This document shows, piece by piece, positions 46,878 through 55,728 of a DNA stretch of 64,000 nucleotides. The DNA lies in assembly GCA_024072375.1 (NCBI GenBank), contig CP099617.1, positions 3,417,001 through 3,481,000 on the forward strand. Direction: 5' to 3'. The stretch comes from Sphingomonadaceae bacterium OTU29LAMAA1 (GTDB taxonomy: Bacteria > Pseudomonadota > Alphaproteobacteria > Sphingomonadales > Sphingomonadaceae). The notes beneath the pieces are model-generated. The model was not told where the DNA came from. It searched no databases and saw only the letters and a program-made list of their open reading frames with translations. The position numbers and the translations under genes were made by a program. The stretch's first letter is position 1. Each line of letters starts with the position of its first letter.

Positions 46878-48860
46878 ATGGCCCAAGACCTGTTCGCGTC
46901 CCCCGCGGCGCCCGCCAATGCTTATGACGCGTCGTCGATCGAGGTGCTGGAGGGGCTCGAACCCGTCCGCCGCCGTCCTGGCATGTACGTCGGCGGTACC
47001 GACGAGCGCGCGCTGCACCACCTTGCCGCCGAAGTGCTCGACAATGCGATGGACGAAGCCGTCGCGGGGCACGCGACCCGGATCGAGGTGACGCTGGAAC
47101 CCGGCAACCGCCTGACCATCGTCGACAACGGCCGCGGCATCCCGGTCGATCCGCACCCGAAGTTCCCCGACAAGAGCGCGCTGGAGGTGATCCTGTCGAC
47201 GCTCCACTCCGGCGGCAAGTTCGCGGGCAAGGCCTATGCGACCAGCGGCGGCCTGCATGGCGTCGGCGTGTCGGTGGTCAATGCGCTGTCGTCGGACACG
47301 CTGGTCGAGGTCGCGCGCGATCGCCAGCTCTACCGTCAGCGCTTCAGCCGCGGCCTGACGCAGGGGCCGCTGGAGCATGTCGGCGCGGCACCCAACCGCC
47401 GCGGCACCTCCGTGGCCTTCACCCCCGACACCGAGATATTCGGCCCCGAACTCGCCTTCAAGCCGAAGCGCCTCTACCAGCTTGCCCGGTCGAAGGCGTA
47501 TCTGTTCGCCGGGGTCGAGATCCGCTGGCGCTGTTCGCCCAAGCTGGTCGAGGGCACGGACACGCCGCCCGAAGCGGTCTTCCAGTTCCCCGGCGGCCTC
47601 GCCGATCACCTCAAGGAACAGATCGGCGGGCGCGAATGCGCGACGGCCGACTTCTTCGCGGGCAATCAGGATTTTCCCAACGAACAGGGCCGCGTCGAAT
47701 GGGCGGTCGCCTGGCCACTGTGGAGCGACGGCAGTTACAGCTGGTATTGCAACACCATCCCGACCCCCGATGGCGGCACCCACGAACAGGGTCTGCGTCA
47801 GGCTCTGGTCCGCGGCCTGCGTGCATTTGGCGAACTGGTCCACCAGAAGAAGGCGAAGGATATCACTGCCGACGACGTCATGGTCGGCAGCGAGTTGATG
47901 CTCAGCGTCTTCATCCGGGAGCCGCAATTCCAGAGCCAGACCAAGGATCGTTTGACCAGCCCCGAAGCCGCCAGTCTCGTGGAAAAGGCGGTGCGCGATC
48001 ATTTCGACCATTGGCTCGGCCACAACATGGACCGCGGCAAGGCGCTGCTCGGCTACGTTCTCGACCGGATGGACGAGCGCCTGCGCCGCAAGCAGGAACG
48101 CGAGGTCAAGCGCAAAACCGCGACCAGCGCGCGCAAACTGCGCCTGCCGGGCAAGCTGACGGACTGTGCCAACGACGGCAACGAAGGTACCGAGCTGTTC
48201 ATCGTCGAGGGTGACTCGGCAGGGGGCTCGGCGAAGCAGGCGCGTGACCGCAAGACGCAGGCGATCCTGCCGATCCGCGGCAAGATACTCAACGTCGCCA
48301 GCGCGACCAGCGCGAAGATCGTCGCCAATCAGGAGATCGCCGACCTGATCCAGGCGCTGGGCTGCGGCACCCGCAAGGATTGCGATGCCAGCCAGCTCCG
48401 CTACGAACGAGTCGTCATCATGACGGACGCCGACGTCGACGGCGCGCACATCGCGACGCTGCTGATGACCTTCTTCTTCCAGGAAATGCCCGACCTCGTG
48501 CGTCGCGGGCATCTCTACCTCGCGCAACCGCCGCTCTACCGCCTGACGGTCGGCGCCAAATCCCTCTACGCCCGCGACGACGCGCATCGCGCCGAACTGG
48601 AACGCACCGCGTTCAAGGGCAAGAAGGTCGAGGTGTCACGCTTCAAGGGCCTCGGTGAGATGAACCCGGGCCAGCTGCGCGAAACGACGATGGACCCCAA
48701 GACCCGCGGCATGATTCGCATCACCTTGCCGCAGGAATATGAAGAACGCGCCGGCGTAAAGGACTTGGTCGATCGTCTGATGGGTAACAACCCCGCCCAT
48801 CGCTTTGCATTCATACAGGAAAATGCAGCGCGTCTGGATGAAGAGGCGATCGACGCCTGA
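46878..48860 (+). CDS. parE: DNA topoisomerase IV subunit B
   Basis: A 660-aa ATPase subunit that decatenates chromosomes with ParC. GHKL domain ([45 protein letters not shown]), TOPRIM ([37 protein letters not shown]) and C-terminal RFKGLGEMNPGQLRETTMDP. Shorter than gyrB and without the long TOPRIM insert, and HPKFPDKSALEVIL is ParE-like. The start at 46878 (MAQDLF) was preferred to 46866 (MVPS); neither has a clear ribosome site. Confidence 0.96.
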   Translation: MAQDLFASPAAPANAYDASSIEVLEGLEPVRRRPGMYVGGTDERALHHLAAEVLDNAMDEAVAGHATRIEVTLEPGNRLTIVDNGRGIPVDPHPKFPDKSALEVILSTLHSGGKFAGKAYATSGGLHGVGVSVVNALSSDTLVEVARDRQLYRQRFSRGLTQGPLEHVGAAPNRRGTSVAFTPDTEIFGPELAFKPKRLYQLARSKAYLFAGVEIRWRCSPKLVEGTDTPPEAVFQFPGGLADHLKEQIGGRECATADFFAGNQDFPNEQGRVEWAVAWPLWSDGSYSWYCNTIPTPDGGTHEQGLRQALVRGLRAFGELVHQKKAKDITADDVMVGSELMLSVFIREPQFQSQTKDRLTSPEAASLVEKAVRDHFDHWLGHNMDRGKALLGYVLDRMDERLRRKQEREVKRKTATSARKLRLPGKLTDCANDGNEGTELFIVEGDSAGGSAKQARDRKTQAILPIRGKILNVASATSAKIVANQEIADLIQALGCGTRKDCDASQLRYERVVIMTDADVDGAHIATLLMTFFFQEMPDLVRRGHLYLAQPPLYRLTVGAKSLYARDDAHRAELERTAFKGKKVEVSRFKGLGEMNPGQLRETTMDPKTRGMIRITLPQEYEERAGVKDLVDRLMGNNPAHRFAFIQENAARLDEEAIDA

Positions 48861-48918
48861 GGGATCGACGCTGCGCTATAGTCGTGGCATGCTTCCGTAT
48901 CGCGGAGGTGATCTGAGC

Positions 48919-50190
48919 ATGATCCTATTGGCATTATCGCTTCAGGCTGTCGCCGCCCCTTCGGTCGCGATGGTGTCGGAAAAGCGGGACATCGTCGTCA
49001 TCGGTACGCCACTTAAAGACAGCGAACGATACTGGCAGGCATGCCGCAAACGCCATTGCCCGCCTGACGAAGAGATCAAGGCGGCGCTCATCCATGGCGA
49101 GAATCTGTTCGTCGCGGGTGACTACCGTCAATCCCGGGCTGTGCTGAACGCGACGATCGCGAACACGCGTGGCAGCGAAGCCCGCTTTCCGGTAGCCGTC
49201 AGCGATCTTCGTCGTGCCGAAGCGCGCGTCGCGACGCATATGGGAGAAACCGACGACGTGCGGCGGGGAATGGTCGCATCGCGCGACGCCCTGAAGGCGG
49301 GATTGGGCGCCAAGGATCAGCGCACCCTCGCCCAACGACTGCAAATCGGCGACAGCATGATGCTGGAGGGGCCGCAGTCGATGTCGTCGGGTCCCAACAT
49401 GTTTTACAACGACTATCGCCTCGGTGCGCTCCGTGCCTACGAGTCGGTTGCGCGCGATGCCGAACAGCTTGATCTGCCGGAGATTCGCGGGCGCGCGATG
49501 ATTCGTGTCGCATCCTTGCTCACGGTTCTCGCCGCCGGCAACCCGTCGGCGTATGAAACCCGGGCGCGGGCAGCGTTACGTCGGATCACGGACACGACCG
49601 ACCCCAGACTTGCCGTGTTCCGCGACGCCGCGGTCCTGCTCGGGGGCAGGATGGACATTGCGCGGGGCGATCCGGGCGCGGTGGATCGGCTCGTCGCATC
49701 GTACAAAGGTCCGCCGAGCGATCGACCCGTCCTGCTGTACGCGCCACCAATCGACTGGAACGCCAGCCATGACCGGACGGCCGCCGCAGCTGGTGTCATC
49801 GCCGCGAGTGGGACGGGGCATACCGATGCCGGGCATGCCGACGAATGGATCGACGTCACGTTCGTCGTGCGGCCCGACGGCCGCGTCGAGGATGTGGAGA
49901 TGCTGCGCGAAAGCGGTAACCGGCGATCGGACTGGGTCGGACCGGTGTTGCAGCAGATCGCCGGGCGTCGCTACGCACCCCTGATGGTAGAAACCGGTGC
50001 ACCCGGGCAGATGCGGGTCGAGCGTCATACCTATACGGCGAGCTGGGGTGGTGGAACGGGAAGCCGGATTCGCAAACAGGTCGGCAAGCCGCGGGTGGTC
50101 GTCCTCGACCTGACTGCCGAGCAATCTGCGGGCCCGCCCGTGACGCGACCCGTTCCGGCAACCGCGTCCGGTGTCGCTCCGCGCGGATAA
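48919..50190 (+). CDS. Secreted protein with TPR-like helices and a TonB-C-like domain
   Basis: A 423-aa exported protein. GGAGGTGAT is an almost perfect ribosome site before ATG 48919, and residues 1-13 form the signal peptide. The mature N-terminus has RDIVVIG (23-29), a TonB-box-like string. The middle (about 40-270) is helical and TPR-like; residues about 300-390 resemble the C-terminal domain of TonB (DEWIDVTFVVRPDGRVEDVE, RRYAPLM). A protein bearing both a TonB-box-like start and a TonB-like end is unusual. Function unknown. Confidence 0.7.
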   Translation: MILLALSLQAVAAPSVAMVSEKRDIVVIGTPLKDSERYWQACRKRHCPPDEEIKAALIHGENLFVAGDYRQSRAVLNATIANTRGSEARFPVAVSDLRRAEARVATHMGETDDVRRGMVASRDALKAGLGAKDQRTLAQRLQIGDSMMLEGPQSMSSGPNMFYNDYRLGALRAYESVARDAEQLDLPEIRGRAMIRVASLLTVLAAGNPSAYETRARAALRRITDTTDPRLAVFRDAAVLLGGRMDIARGDPGAVDRLVASYKGPPSDRPVLLYAPPIDWNASHDRTAAAAGVIAASGTGHTDAGHADEWIDVTFVVRPDGRVEDVEMLRESGNRRSDWVGPVLQQIAGRRYAPLMVETGAPGQMRVERHTYTASWGGGTGSRIRKQVGKPRVVVLDLTAEQSAGPPVTRPVPATASGVAPRG

Positions 50191-50265
50191 TGGCAAGCCT
50201 GTCGACCTGCGCCATATCCCGATCATGCGGAATATGGCGGCCGGCGGACCCAGGGTCGGCAACCC

Positions 50266-50532
50266 TTACTTGACCACGAAGGTCACGCCTGCGGTTTCCC
50301 AGTCGGCGCGGGTCTGGCAGATCGTTTCCGGCATCTCGCGCGTGGCGGTCTTGCCCAGCGTCGTCTTGGGCATGCAGAGGCGGCCGGCGGGGTCCTGAGC
50401 GGCCTTGGCGGTCAGCGTGATCTTCGCCGGGCCCTTGGTGCGCGCGAGGGCAGGTGCGGCCACGCCCGTAGCGATCAGCCCGGCAGTGGCGATCAGGGCA
50501 ACGGAGCGGCGCAGCGATGTCGAATGGGTCAT
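50266..50532 (-). CDS. Small exported protein of unknown function
   Basis: An 88-aa protein with a signal peptide (about 1-31; GVAAPALA) and a 57-residue mature part ending RADWETAGVTFVVK with two Cys (in GRLCMPK and ETICQ) that could form a disulfide. This LC-PKTTLG...ETICQT-DWE pattern recurs in small sphingomonad exported proteins. AAGGAT lies just before the ATG. Its promoter would lie in the 50533-50640 gap. Confidence 0.65.
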   Translation of the reverse strand: MTHSTSLRRSVALIATAGLIATGVAAPALARTKGPAKITLTAKAAQDPAGRLCMPKTTLGKTATREMPETICQTRADWETAGVTFVVK

Positions 50533-50727
50533 GGGTTATCCTTCTCGGTAATTCGGCGAGACGTTTTCGCCTCGTACCCGGTGCACTGCATTACCCATGC
50601 CAAACACTAAAACCCGATGAAAACAGCAGGTTAGTGCCACGGCTGTCACGCCGCTGTCGTATCCCCCCGCCGTGGGTTGGTGAAATCCGCCAAGGACTGG
50701 CGAGCTTTCGTCGATACGGTCGTGCGT

Positions 50728-50741
50728 CATCACGTGTGATG
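50728..50741. promoter_or_regulatory. CATCAC-GT-GTGATG palindrome upstream of argD
   Basis: A perfect 6-bp inverted repeat with a 2-base spacer, 91 bases before the argD GTG and 38 bases before the argD leader hairpin. Could be an operator for the argD promoter. Confidence 0.35.
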
Positions 50742-50779
50742 GAGTTGACCCGTCACGCGTGCGGCTCGTATGCAGGAAC

Positions 50780-50802
50780 GGGCGGTCTTTCGAAGGCCGC
50801 CC
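50780..50802 (+). terminator. Terminator-like hairpin in the argD leader
   Basis: A 10-bp stem (50780-50789 with 50793-50802, one G-T pair, TCG loop) followed by TTTCT, 29 bases upstream of the argD start. No gene on this strand ends here, so it would end an independent short transcript or act as an attenuator of argD. In-frame codons run through it, but they are outside the conserved ArgD core. Confidence 0.55.
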
Positions 50803-50831
50803 TTTCTCGTTTGGAGAAGAGGAGACCTCTC

Positions 50832-52028
50832 GTGACCATTACGCCGCTCATGCCCGTCTATCCACGGTGCGGTGTGCGTCCGGTCCGAGGCGAGGGGTGC
50901 TATCTGATTGCCGAAGACGGCACGCGCTACCTCGACATGGCGGCCGGCATCGCGGTCAATGCGCTGGGTCATGGCCACCCGCATCTGGTCAGGGCGATCG
51001 CCGAACAGGCTGCGACGCTGATGCACGTGTCGAACCTCTACGGCAGTCCGCAGGGCGAAGCGCTGGCCGAGCGGATCGTCGCTAACAGCTTCGCCGACAC
51101 CGTGTTCTTTACCAATTCAGGCGCCGAAGCGGTCGAATGCGCGATCAAGACGGCACGCCGCTTCCATTATGCCGAGGGCAATCCGCAGCGGCACAAGATC
51201 ATCACCTTCAACAACGCCTTTCACGGGCGGACGATGGGGGCGATCTCGGCGACCAACCAGCCGAAGATGCGTGACGGGTTCGAGCCGCTGCTGCCCGGAT
51301 TCGCCTATGCGGCCTTCAACGATCTGGAGGCGGCGCTCGCGTTGATCGACGACGAGACCGCGGGGTTCATGGTCGAGACCATCCAGGGCGAGGGCGGCGT
51401 GTCGGTCGGCACGCCGGAATTCATCACCGGCCTGCGCAAAGCGTGCGACGAGCACGGCCTGCTGCTGATTCTCGACGAGGTGCAATGCGGGTACGGACGC
51501 ACCGGCAAGATGTGGGCGTACGAACATTATGGCATCGAACCCGACATCATGTCGGTGGCCAAGGGGATCGGCGGCGGCTTCCCGCTCGGCGCGTGTCTCG
51601 CCACCGAACATGCCGCCAAGGGCATGGTGATCGGCACGCACGGATCGACCTATGGTGGCAATCCGTTGGCAATGGCGGCGGGGCAGGCGGTGCTCGACGT
51701 GATGCTGGCCGATGGCTTCCTCGCCAACGTCGAGGCGATGGGCGAGCGGTTGCGCGGGGCGTTGGAGCAGATGATCCCGAACCATGATCATGTGTTCGAA
51801 GGCGTCCGCGGCAAGGGGCTGATGCTCGGCCTCAAGTTGAAGGCGGGTGTGGAGCCGCGCGAATTCGTGGCGCATGCGCGTGACAACCATCAGTTGCTGC
51901 TGGTCGCGGCGGGCGAGAACGTCGTGCGTATGCTGCCGCCGCTGGTGATTGAGGACGCGCACGTCGCGGAATGCGTCGACAAACTGAGCGCCGCTGCCCG
52001 CGTGTTCGTGCCGGCTAGCGACGACTAA
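50832..52028 (+). CDS. argD: Acetylornithine aminotransferase
   Basis: A 398-aa PLP aminotransferase of arginine biosynthesis (and possibly succinyldiaminopimelate transfer). Seen: GSGLYLxDxDG-like [59 protein letters not shown] and PLP Lys244 in [11 protein letters not shown]. The start is GTG at 50832 with GAGGAG upstream; ATG at 50850 is possible. It is followed by a composite repeat and then argF, so an argD-argF unit is likely. Confidence 0.92.
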   Translation: MTITPLMPVYPRCGVRPVRGEGCYLIAEDGTRYLDMAAGIAVNALGHGHPHLVRAIAEQAATLMHVSNLYGSPQGEALAERIVANSFADTVFFTNSGAEAVECAIKTARRFHYAEGNPQRHKIITFNNAFHGRTMGAISATNQPKMRDGFEPLLPGFAYAAFNDLEAALALIDDETAGFMVETIQGEGGVSVGTPEFITGLRKACDEHGLLLILDEVQCGYGRTGKMWAYEHYGIEPDIMSVAKGIGGGFPLGACLATEHAAKGMVIGTHGSTYGGNPLAMAAGQAVLDVMLADGFLANVEAMGERLRGALEQMIPNHDHVFEGVRGKGLMLGLKLKAGVEPREFVAHARDNHQLLLVAAGENVVRMLPPLVIEDAHVAECVDKLSAAARVFVPASDD

Positions 52029-52031
52029 AGA

Positions 52032-52167
52032 TCATGCTTCCCCCGCGAGGGGGAGGTGGCAGCCGCAGGCTGACGGAGGGGGAGGTAAGCGGTGAGTTCG
52101 GTGTTTTCGGAAACGCCCCCTCCACCAGCTTCGCTGGTCCCCCTCCCCCGCTTCGCGAGGGAGGATT
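52032..52167. repeat. Composite GC-rich repeat between argD and argF
   Basis: CCCCCGCGAGGGGGAGGTGGCAGC at the left (family of 11956-11979), and at the right 52108-52167 with AAACGCCCCCTCCACCAGC, a TTCG-capped hairpin, CCCCCTCCCCC and GAGGGAGGATT. The right part is the reverse complement of 27561-27628 apart from the central hairpin. The element's GAGGA is placed as the ribosome site of argF (ATG 52172). Confidence 0.72.
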
Positions 52168-52171
52168 TAAT

Positions 52172-53086
52172 ATGCGCCATTTCCTGAACCTGTCGGATGC
52201 CGGCGCCGATGGCGTCGCCGCGATGCTCGCCGATGCAATCGACCGCAAGGCCGCCCGCAGGGGCCTCCCCAAAGGCCGCGCCGATGCCGACGCGCCGCTC
52301 GCCGGCCATGTGTTGGCGATGGTGTTCGAAAAGAACTCCACCCGCACCCGCGTCAGCTTCGACATGGCGATCCGCCAGCTCGGCGGCACGTCGATTGTCA
52401 TGGACGCCGGCTCGATGCAACTCGGCCGCGGCGAGAGTGTCGCCGACACCGCGCGTGTCCTGTCGGGCTATGTCGATGCGATCATGATCCGCACAGACGA
52501 TCACGCCAAGGTCGAGGATATGGCGCGCTATGCCAGCGTCCCCGTCATCAACGGCCTGACCGATTTCTCGCATCCCTGCCAGATCATGGCGGACCTTCAG
52601 ACCATTCTGGAGGACGGCAAGGCGCTGCCCGGCCTCAAGGTCGCGTGGCTCGGTGACGGCAACAACGTGCTAGCCTCGCTGATGGAGGCGGCTGGGCTGA
52701 TGCAGTTCGACGTCGTCGCCGCCTGTCCGCAGGGTTTCGCTCCGCCCGAGCAAGACATCGCGCTGGGGCAGGGCCGCGCCCGCGTCGTCTCCAGCCCGCA
52801 GGAAGCGGTCGCAGGTGCCGACGTCATCGTCACCGATACGTGGATTTCAATGGGGCAGGCGCATGCGGACACCAAGCTCGCCGCGATGATGCCCTATCAA
52901 GTCGACGAGGCGCTGATGGCGCATGCCAAGCCCGATGCGCGCTTCCTCCACTGCCTGCCCGCGCATCGCGGCGAAGAGGTCGTGGACGCTGTGATCGACG
53001 GCCCCCAGTCGCTGATCTGGGCGGAGGCGGAGAACCGGCTGCACGCGCAGAAGGCGGTGCTGCGCTGGGTGTTCGGGCAGATCTAA
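52172..53086 (+). CDS. argF: Ornithine carbamoyltransferase
   Basis: A 304-aa enzyme that joins ornithine and carbamoyl phosphate to citrulline. Carbamoyl-phosphate motif STRTR (in [12 protein letters not shown]), HPCQ and ornithine motif [10 protein letters not shown] are intact, plus [18 protein letters not shown]. The ATG follows GAGGATTTAAT supplied by the repeat element. Downstream of argD. The spacing and shared pathway suggest co-transcription despite the 143-base repeat between them. Confidence 0.95.
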   Translation: MRHFLNLSDAGADGVAAMLADAIDRKAARRGLPKGRADADAPLAGHVLAMVFEKNSTRTRVSFDMAIRQLGGTSIVMDAGSMQLGRGESVADTARVLSGYVDAIMIRTDDHAKVEDMARYASVPVINGLTDFSHPCQIMADLQTILEDGKALPGLKVAWLGDGNNVLASLMEAAGLMQFDVVAACPQGFAPPEQDIALGQGRARVVSSPQEAVAGADVIVTDTWISMGQAHADTKLAAMMPYQVDEALMAHAKPDARFLHCLPAHRGEEVVDAVIDGPQSLIWAEAENRLHAQKAVLRWVFGQI

Positions 53087-53106
53087 GGTCTCGCACTCAT
53101 CCTTAC

Positions 53107-53170
53107 CCAGCGCCGGCTACCGCCGTCTCCCTCTCCCGCCGGGAGAGGGAAGGGGCCCGCCGCGTTAACG
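53107..53170. repeat. GC-rich palindromic repeat between argF and hslO
   Basis: CCCTCTCCCGCCGGGAGAGGG (near 53131-53151) is a 9-10 bp hairpin followed by AAGGGGCCCGCCG. Related to the second half of the 24631-24785 element. Located after argF and before hslO; a terminator or REP role is likely. Confidence 0.6.
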
Positions 53171-53231
53171 GTGGGAAGGGTGAGGGCGACCCAAACTTGA
53201 CCCCCACCACCCCGCATCCCATCTCCCACCC

Positions 53232-54140
53232 ATGCAACAGACCACCGATCTCGATCGCGCGCTCGGCTTCGCGATCCCTTCCCGCTCGGCGCGCGGACGT
53301 GTCGTGCGGCTCGGCCCGGCGCTCGACCGGGTCCTCGCCGCACACGCCTATCCGCCAGCGATCGAGGCCCTGCTTGCCGAGGCGCTGACGCTCGCCGCGT
53401 TGATCGGGTCGACGCTGAAGGACCCGACCGGTCAGCTTACCATGCAGACGCGCACCGAGAATGGTGTCGTCCAGCTGCTCGTCTGCGACTATCGCGGCGG
53501 CGAGGTGCGCGGTTACATCGATTACGACGCTGACAAGCTCGCCGCCGCGCCCGAACAGCCGACGTTGTTCGCGCTGTTCGGCCAGGGCTATCTTGCGATC
53601 ACCTTCGATCTCGCCACCACCGGCGAACGCTATCAGGGCATCGTGCCGCTGGATGGCGAAACGCTGTCCGAGGCGGCGGAGAGCTACTTCACCCAGTCGG
53701 AACAGATCCCCAGCCTCGTCCGCGTCGGCATCGCCCGCGATGCTACGGGGCGGACTATCGCCGGCGGCTTGTTCCTCCAGCATCTGCCGGAGGGGGAGGT
53801 CGGCCGCGAGCGGCTACACACCCGACTCGATCATCCCGAATGGGAGCATGTCGAGGCGCTTGGCCGCACCACCGGGGCGGACGAACTCGCCGATCCGTCA
53901 TTGCCGCTGGAGACGCTGATCTGGCGCCTTTTCAACGAAGAGGAGGACGTTCGCGTGCTCGCGTCGACGCCGCTGTCGCGCGGCTGTCGCTGCACCGGCG
54001 AGTATATCGCCAGTGTCCTGTCGAAGTTCTCGATCGAAGAGCGCCGCGAGATGGCGGACGACACCGGCTTCATCCAGGTCGATTGCGCATTCTGTGCGAC
54101 CAAGTTCCCGGTGGCGGCTGAAACCGACCCGGTTGCCTGA
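53232..54140 (+). CDS. hslO: Redox-regulated chaperone Hsp33
   Basis: A 302-aa holdase activated by oxidation. N-terminal domain (AEALTLAALIGSTLKDPTGQLTMQ) and a C-terminal zinc centre with Cys252-x-Cys254 (GCRCTGEY) and Cys285-x2-Cys288 (DCAFCATKF), all four ligands present. The extra CxC spacing equals the canonical Hsp33 switch. Preceded by a GC-rich repeat; followed by the candidate CtrA-box RNA region. Confidence 0.95.
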   Translation: MQQTTDLDRALGFAIPSRSARGRVVRLGPALDRVLAAHAYPPAIEALLAEALTLAALIGSTLKDPTGQLTMQTRTENGVVQLLVCDYRGGEVRGYIDYDADKLAAAPEQPTLFALFGQGYLAITFDLATTGERYQGIVPLDGETLSEAAESYFTQSEQIPSLVRVGIARDATGRTIAGGLFLQHLPEGEVGRERLHTRLDHPEWEHVEALGRTTGADELADPSLPLETLIWRLFNEEEDVRVLASTPLSRGCRCTGEYIASVLSKFSIEERREMADDTGFIQVDCAFCATKFPVAAETDPVA

Positions 54141-54183
54141 CGCAATCGACCTCCGTTGGCCGCATCCGTCGGAACGTTCGATC

Positions 54184-54199
54184 TTAAACGGATTTTAAC
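54184..54199 (+). promoter_or_regulatory. CtrA-type box TTAA-N7-TTAAC
   Basis: TTAA at 54184-54187, exactly 7 bases, then TTAAC at 54195-54199: the full consensus of the CtrA cell-cycle response regulator. It lies in a gap after hslO, 30-40 bases before a set of hairpins ending in a terminator, and about 150 bases before queC. A weak -10-like TTAGAT is at 54210. Confidence 0.55.
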
Positions 54200-54215
54200 C
54201 GGCACCCCCTTAGAT

Positions 54216-54317
54216 AAGGCGTGTGCAGGATTTCGATCGTCGCACGCTTTTCTCCCTTAAAGAGCGGGTACGCTCTTCCCCTTCAAAGGGCCGCCTTACC
54301 CGCGGCCCTTTTCTTTT
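54216..54317 (+). ncRNA. Candidate small RNA or leader RNA upstream of queC
   Basis: Three possible hairpins: GCGTGTGC...GCACGC (about 54219-54247), AAGAGCG-GGTA-CGCTCTT (54260-54277) and a 10-bp terminator stem. C-rich single-stranded stretches CTCCC and TTCCCC flank the middle hairpin and could pair with Shine-Dalgarno sequences. A CtrA-type box lies upstream. The transcript would be about 100 nt. It could be a trans-acting RNA or a queC leader attenuator. The class was not recognised. Ends are estimates. Confidence 0.4.
54285..54317 (+). terminator. Intrinsic terminator upstream of queC
   Basis: A 10-bp stem AAAGGGCCGC / GCGGCCCTTT (54285-54294 with 54302-54311), 7-base loop, then TCTTTT. 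It ends about 30 bases before the queC ATG, with no gene on this strand directly upstream after hslO's end at 54140. Confidence 0.8.
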
Positions 54318-54347
54318 GCCGGCCATGGGTCTAGCGCCGCGTGGATC

Positions 54348-55046
54348 ATGACCACCACACCCCTGGCCGTCGTGCTCGTCTCCGGCGGGCTCGACTCGAT
54401 GATCTCCGCCGCCAGTGCGCGCGAGGCGGGCTATCGCCTGCTCGCCCTGTCGATCGACTATAACCAGCGCCACCGGGTCGAACTCGCCGCTGCACGGCGC
54501 GTCGCCAATATGCTTGGCGCGGAACGCCATATCGTCCTGCCGCTCGATCTGTCGGCATTCGGTGGCTCGGCACTGACCGACGACATCGCCGTACCCAAGG
54601 ATGGCGTCGGCACCGAAGACGGCGGCGGTATTCCCGTCACCTATGTGCCGGCCCGCAACACGATCTTCCTCAGTCTGGCATTGGGCTGGGCCGAGGCGGC
54701 AGGCGCGCGCGACCTGTTCATCGGCGTCAATGCGCTCGATTATTCGGGCTATCCCGATTGCAGACCGGAGTTCATCCACGCCTTCGAAGGGCTGGCGGAG
54801 ATCGCCACCAAGGCCGGTGTCGAGGGCCATCCGTTCAAAATCCACGCGCCGCTTCAGCATATGACCAAGGCCGATATCGTCCGCGAAGGTACGCGCCTCG
54901 GCCTCGACATGGGGATCAGCTGGTCGTGTTACGATCCGGCACCCGGTAGCCTGCATTGCGGCACCTGCGACAGCTGCCGCTTGCGGGCGAGGGGGTTCCA
55001 GGAGGCCGGTATCGCCGACCCGACGGTCTACGCCGTTCGGCCGTGA
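54348..55046 (+). CDS. queC: 7-cyano-7-deazaguanine synthase
   Basis: A 232-aa ATP-dependent enzyme that makes preQ0 from 7-carboxy-7-deazaguanine for queuosine. PP-loop SGGLDS at 12-17, and the structural zinc Cys194, Cys204, Cys207 and Cys210 in the SCYDP...HCGTCDSC pattern. queE, the preceding pathway step, follows 4 bases later, so the two are an operon. A terminator lies shortly upstream. Confidence 0.96.
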   Translation: MTTTPLAVVLVSGGLDSMISAASAREAGYRLLALSIDYNQRHRVELAAARRVANMLGAERHIVLPLDLSAFGGSALTDDIAVPKDGVGTEDGGGIPVTYVPARNTIFLSLALGWAEAAGARDLFIGVNALDYSGYPDCRPEFIHAFEGLAEIATKAGVEGHPFKIHAPLQHMTKADIVREGTRLGLDMGISWSCYDPAPGSLHCGTCDSCRLRARGFQEAGIADPTVYAVRP

Positions 55047-55050
55047 TCCG

Positions 55051-55683
55051 ATGAGCTACGCGGTCAAGGAGATGTTCCTCACCCTGCAGGGTGAGGGCGT
55101 GAACGCGGGGCGGCGGGCGGTGTTCGTGCGCTTTGCCGGCTGTAACCTGTGGAGCGGACGCGAACAGGATCGTGCCACCGCGGTGTGCCGGTTCTGCGAT
55201 ACCGATTTCGTCGGTACCGATGGACTGGGTGGCGGCAAGTTCATTGATGCAAGCGCGTTGGCCACGGCGGTGGCAGACTTCTGGGGACCGGGCGACGACG
55301 AACGATTCGTCGTCCTTACCGGTGGCGAGCCGATGCTCCAGATCGACGACGCTCTGGTCGATGCGTTACACGATGCCGGCTTTCGCATTGCAATCGAAAC
55401 CAACGGTACGCTGCCCGTGCATCCCGGAATCGACTGGGTGTGCGTCAGCCCCAAGGCCGGCAGCGTCGTCGTGCAGCGGTCGGGTGACGAGTTGAAGCTG
55501 GTCTGGCCGCAGGTCGGCACCGATATTGGTGAGATCGAACGCTGGGATTTCGCACATCGCCTGTTGCAGCCGATGGATGACGCACGGGGCGTCGCCAATG
55601 TCGAGGCGGCGATCGCGGTGGTGATGGAGCGTCCGTGGTGGCGTCTGTCGTTGCAGACGCACAAATACCTCGGACTGCGTTGA
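55051..55683 (+). CDS. queE: 7-carboxy-7-deazaguanine synthase (QueE), CX14CX2C type
   Basis: A 210-aa radical-SAM enzyme making CDG for queuosine. The cluster-binding cysteines are Cys31, Cys46 and Cys49, i.e. CX14CX2C rather than the usual CX3CX2C, with an insert NLWSGREQDRATAV. The TGGEP and NGTLPVHPGIDWVCVSPKAG segments are typical. CX14 insertion is characteristic of one QueE clade seen in alphaproteobacteria and others. Operon with queC. Confidence 0.92.
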   Translation: MSYAVKEMFLTLQGEGVNAGRRAVFVRFAGCNLWSGREQDRATAVCRFCDTDFVGTDGLGGGKFIDASALATAVADFWGPGDDERFVVLTGGEPMLQIDDALVDALHDAGFRIAIETNGTLPVHPGIDWVCVSPKAGSVVVQRSGDELKLVWPQVGTDIGEIERWDFAHRLLQPMDDARGVANVEAAIAVVMERPWWRLSLQTHKYLGLR

Positions 55684-55728
55684 GCCTTTGCGCGCAGCGG
55701 ATGTGCTGTCCGCCCGCGCGCAATTCCC

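Noticed and set aside
54200..54347. A preQ1 riboswitch upstream of queC.
   Set aside because: No preQ1-I type loop and A-rich tail was recognised; the hairpins are longer and end in a terminator, so they were left as a candidate RNA.
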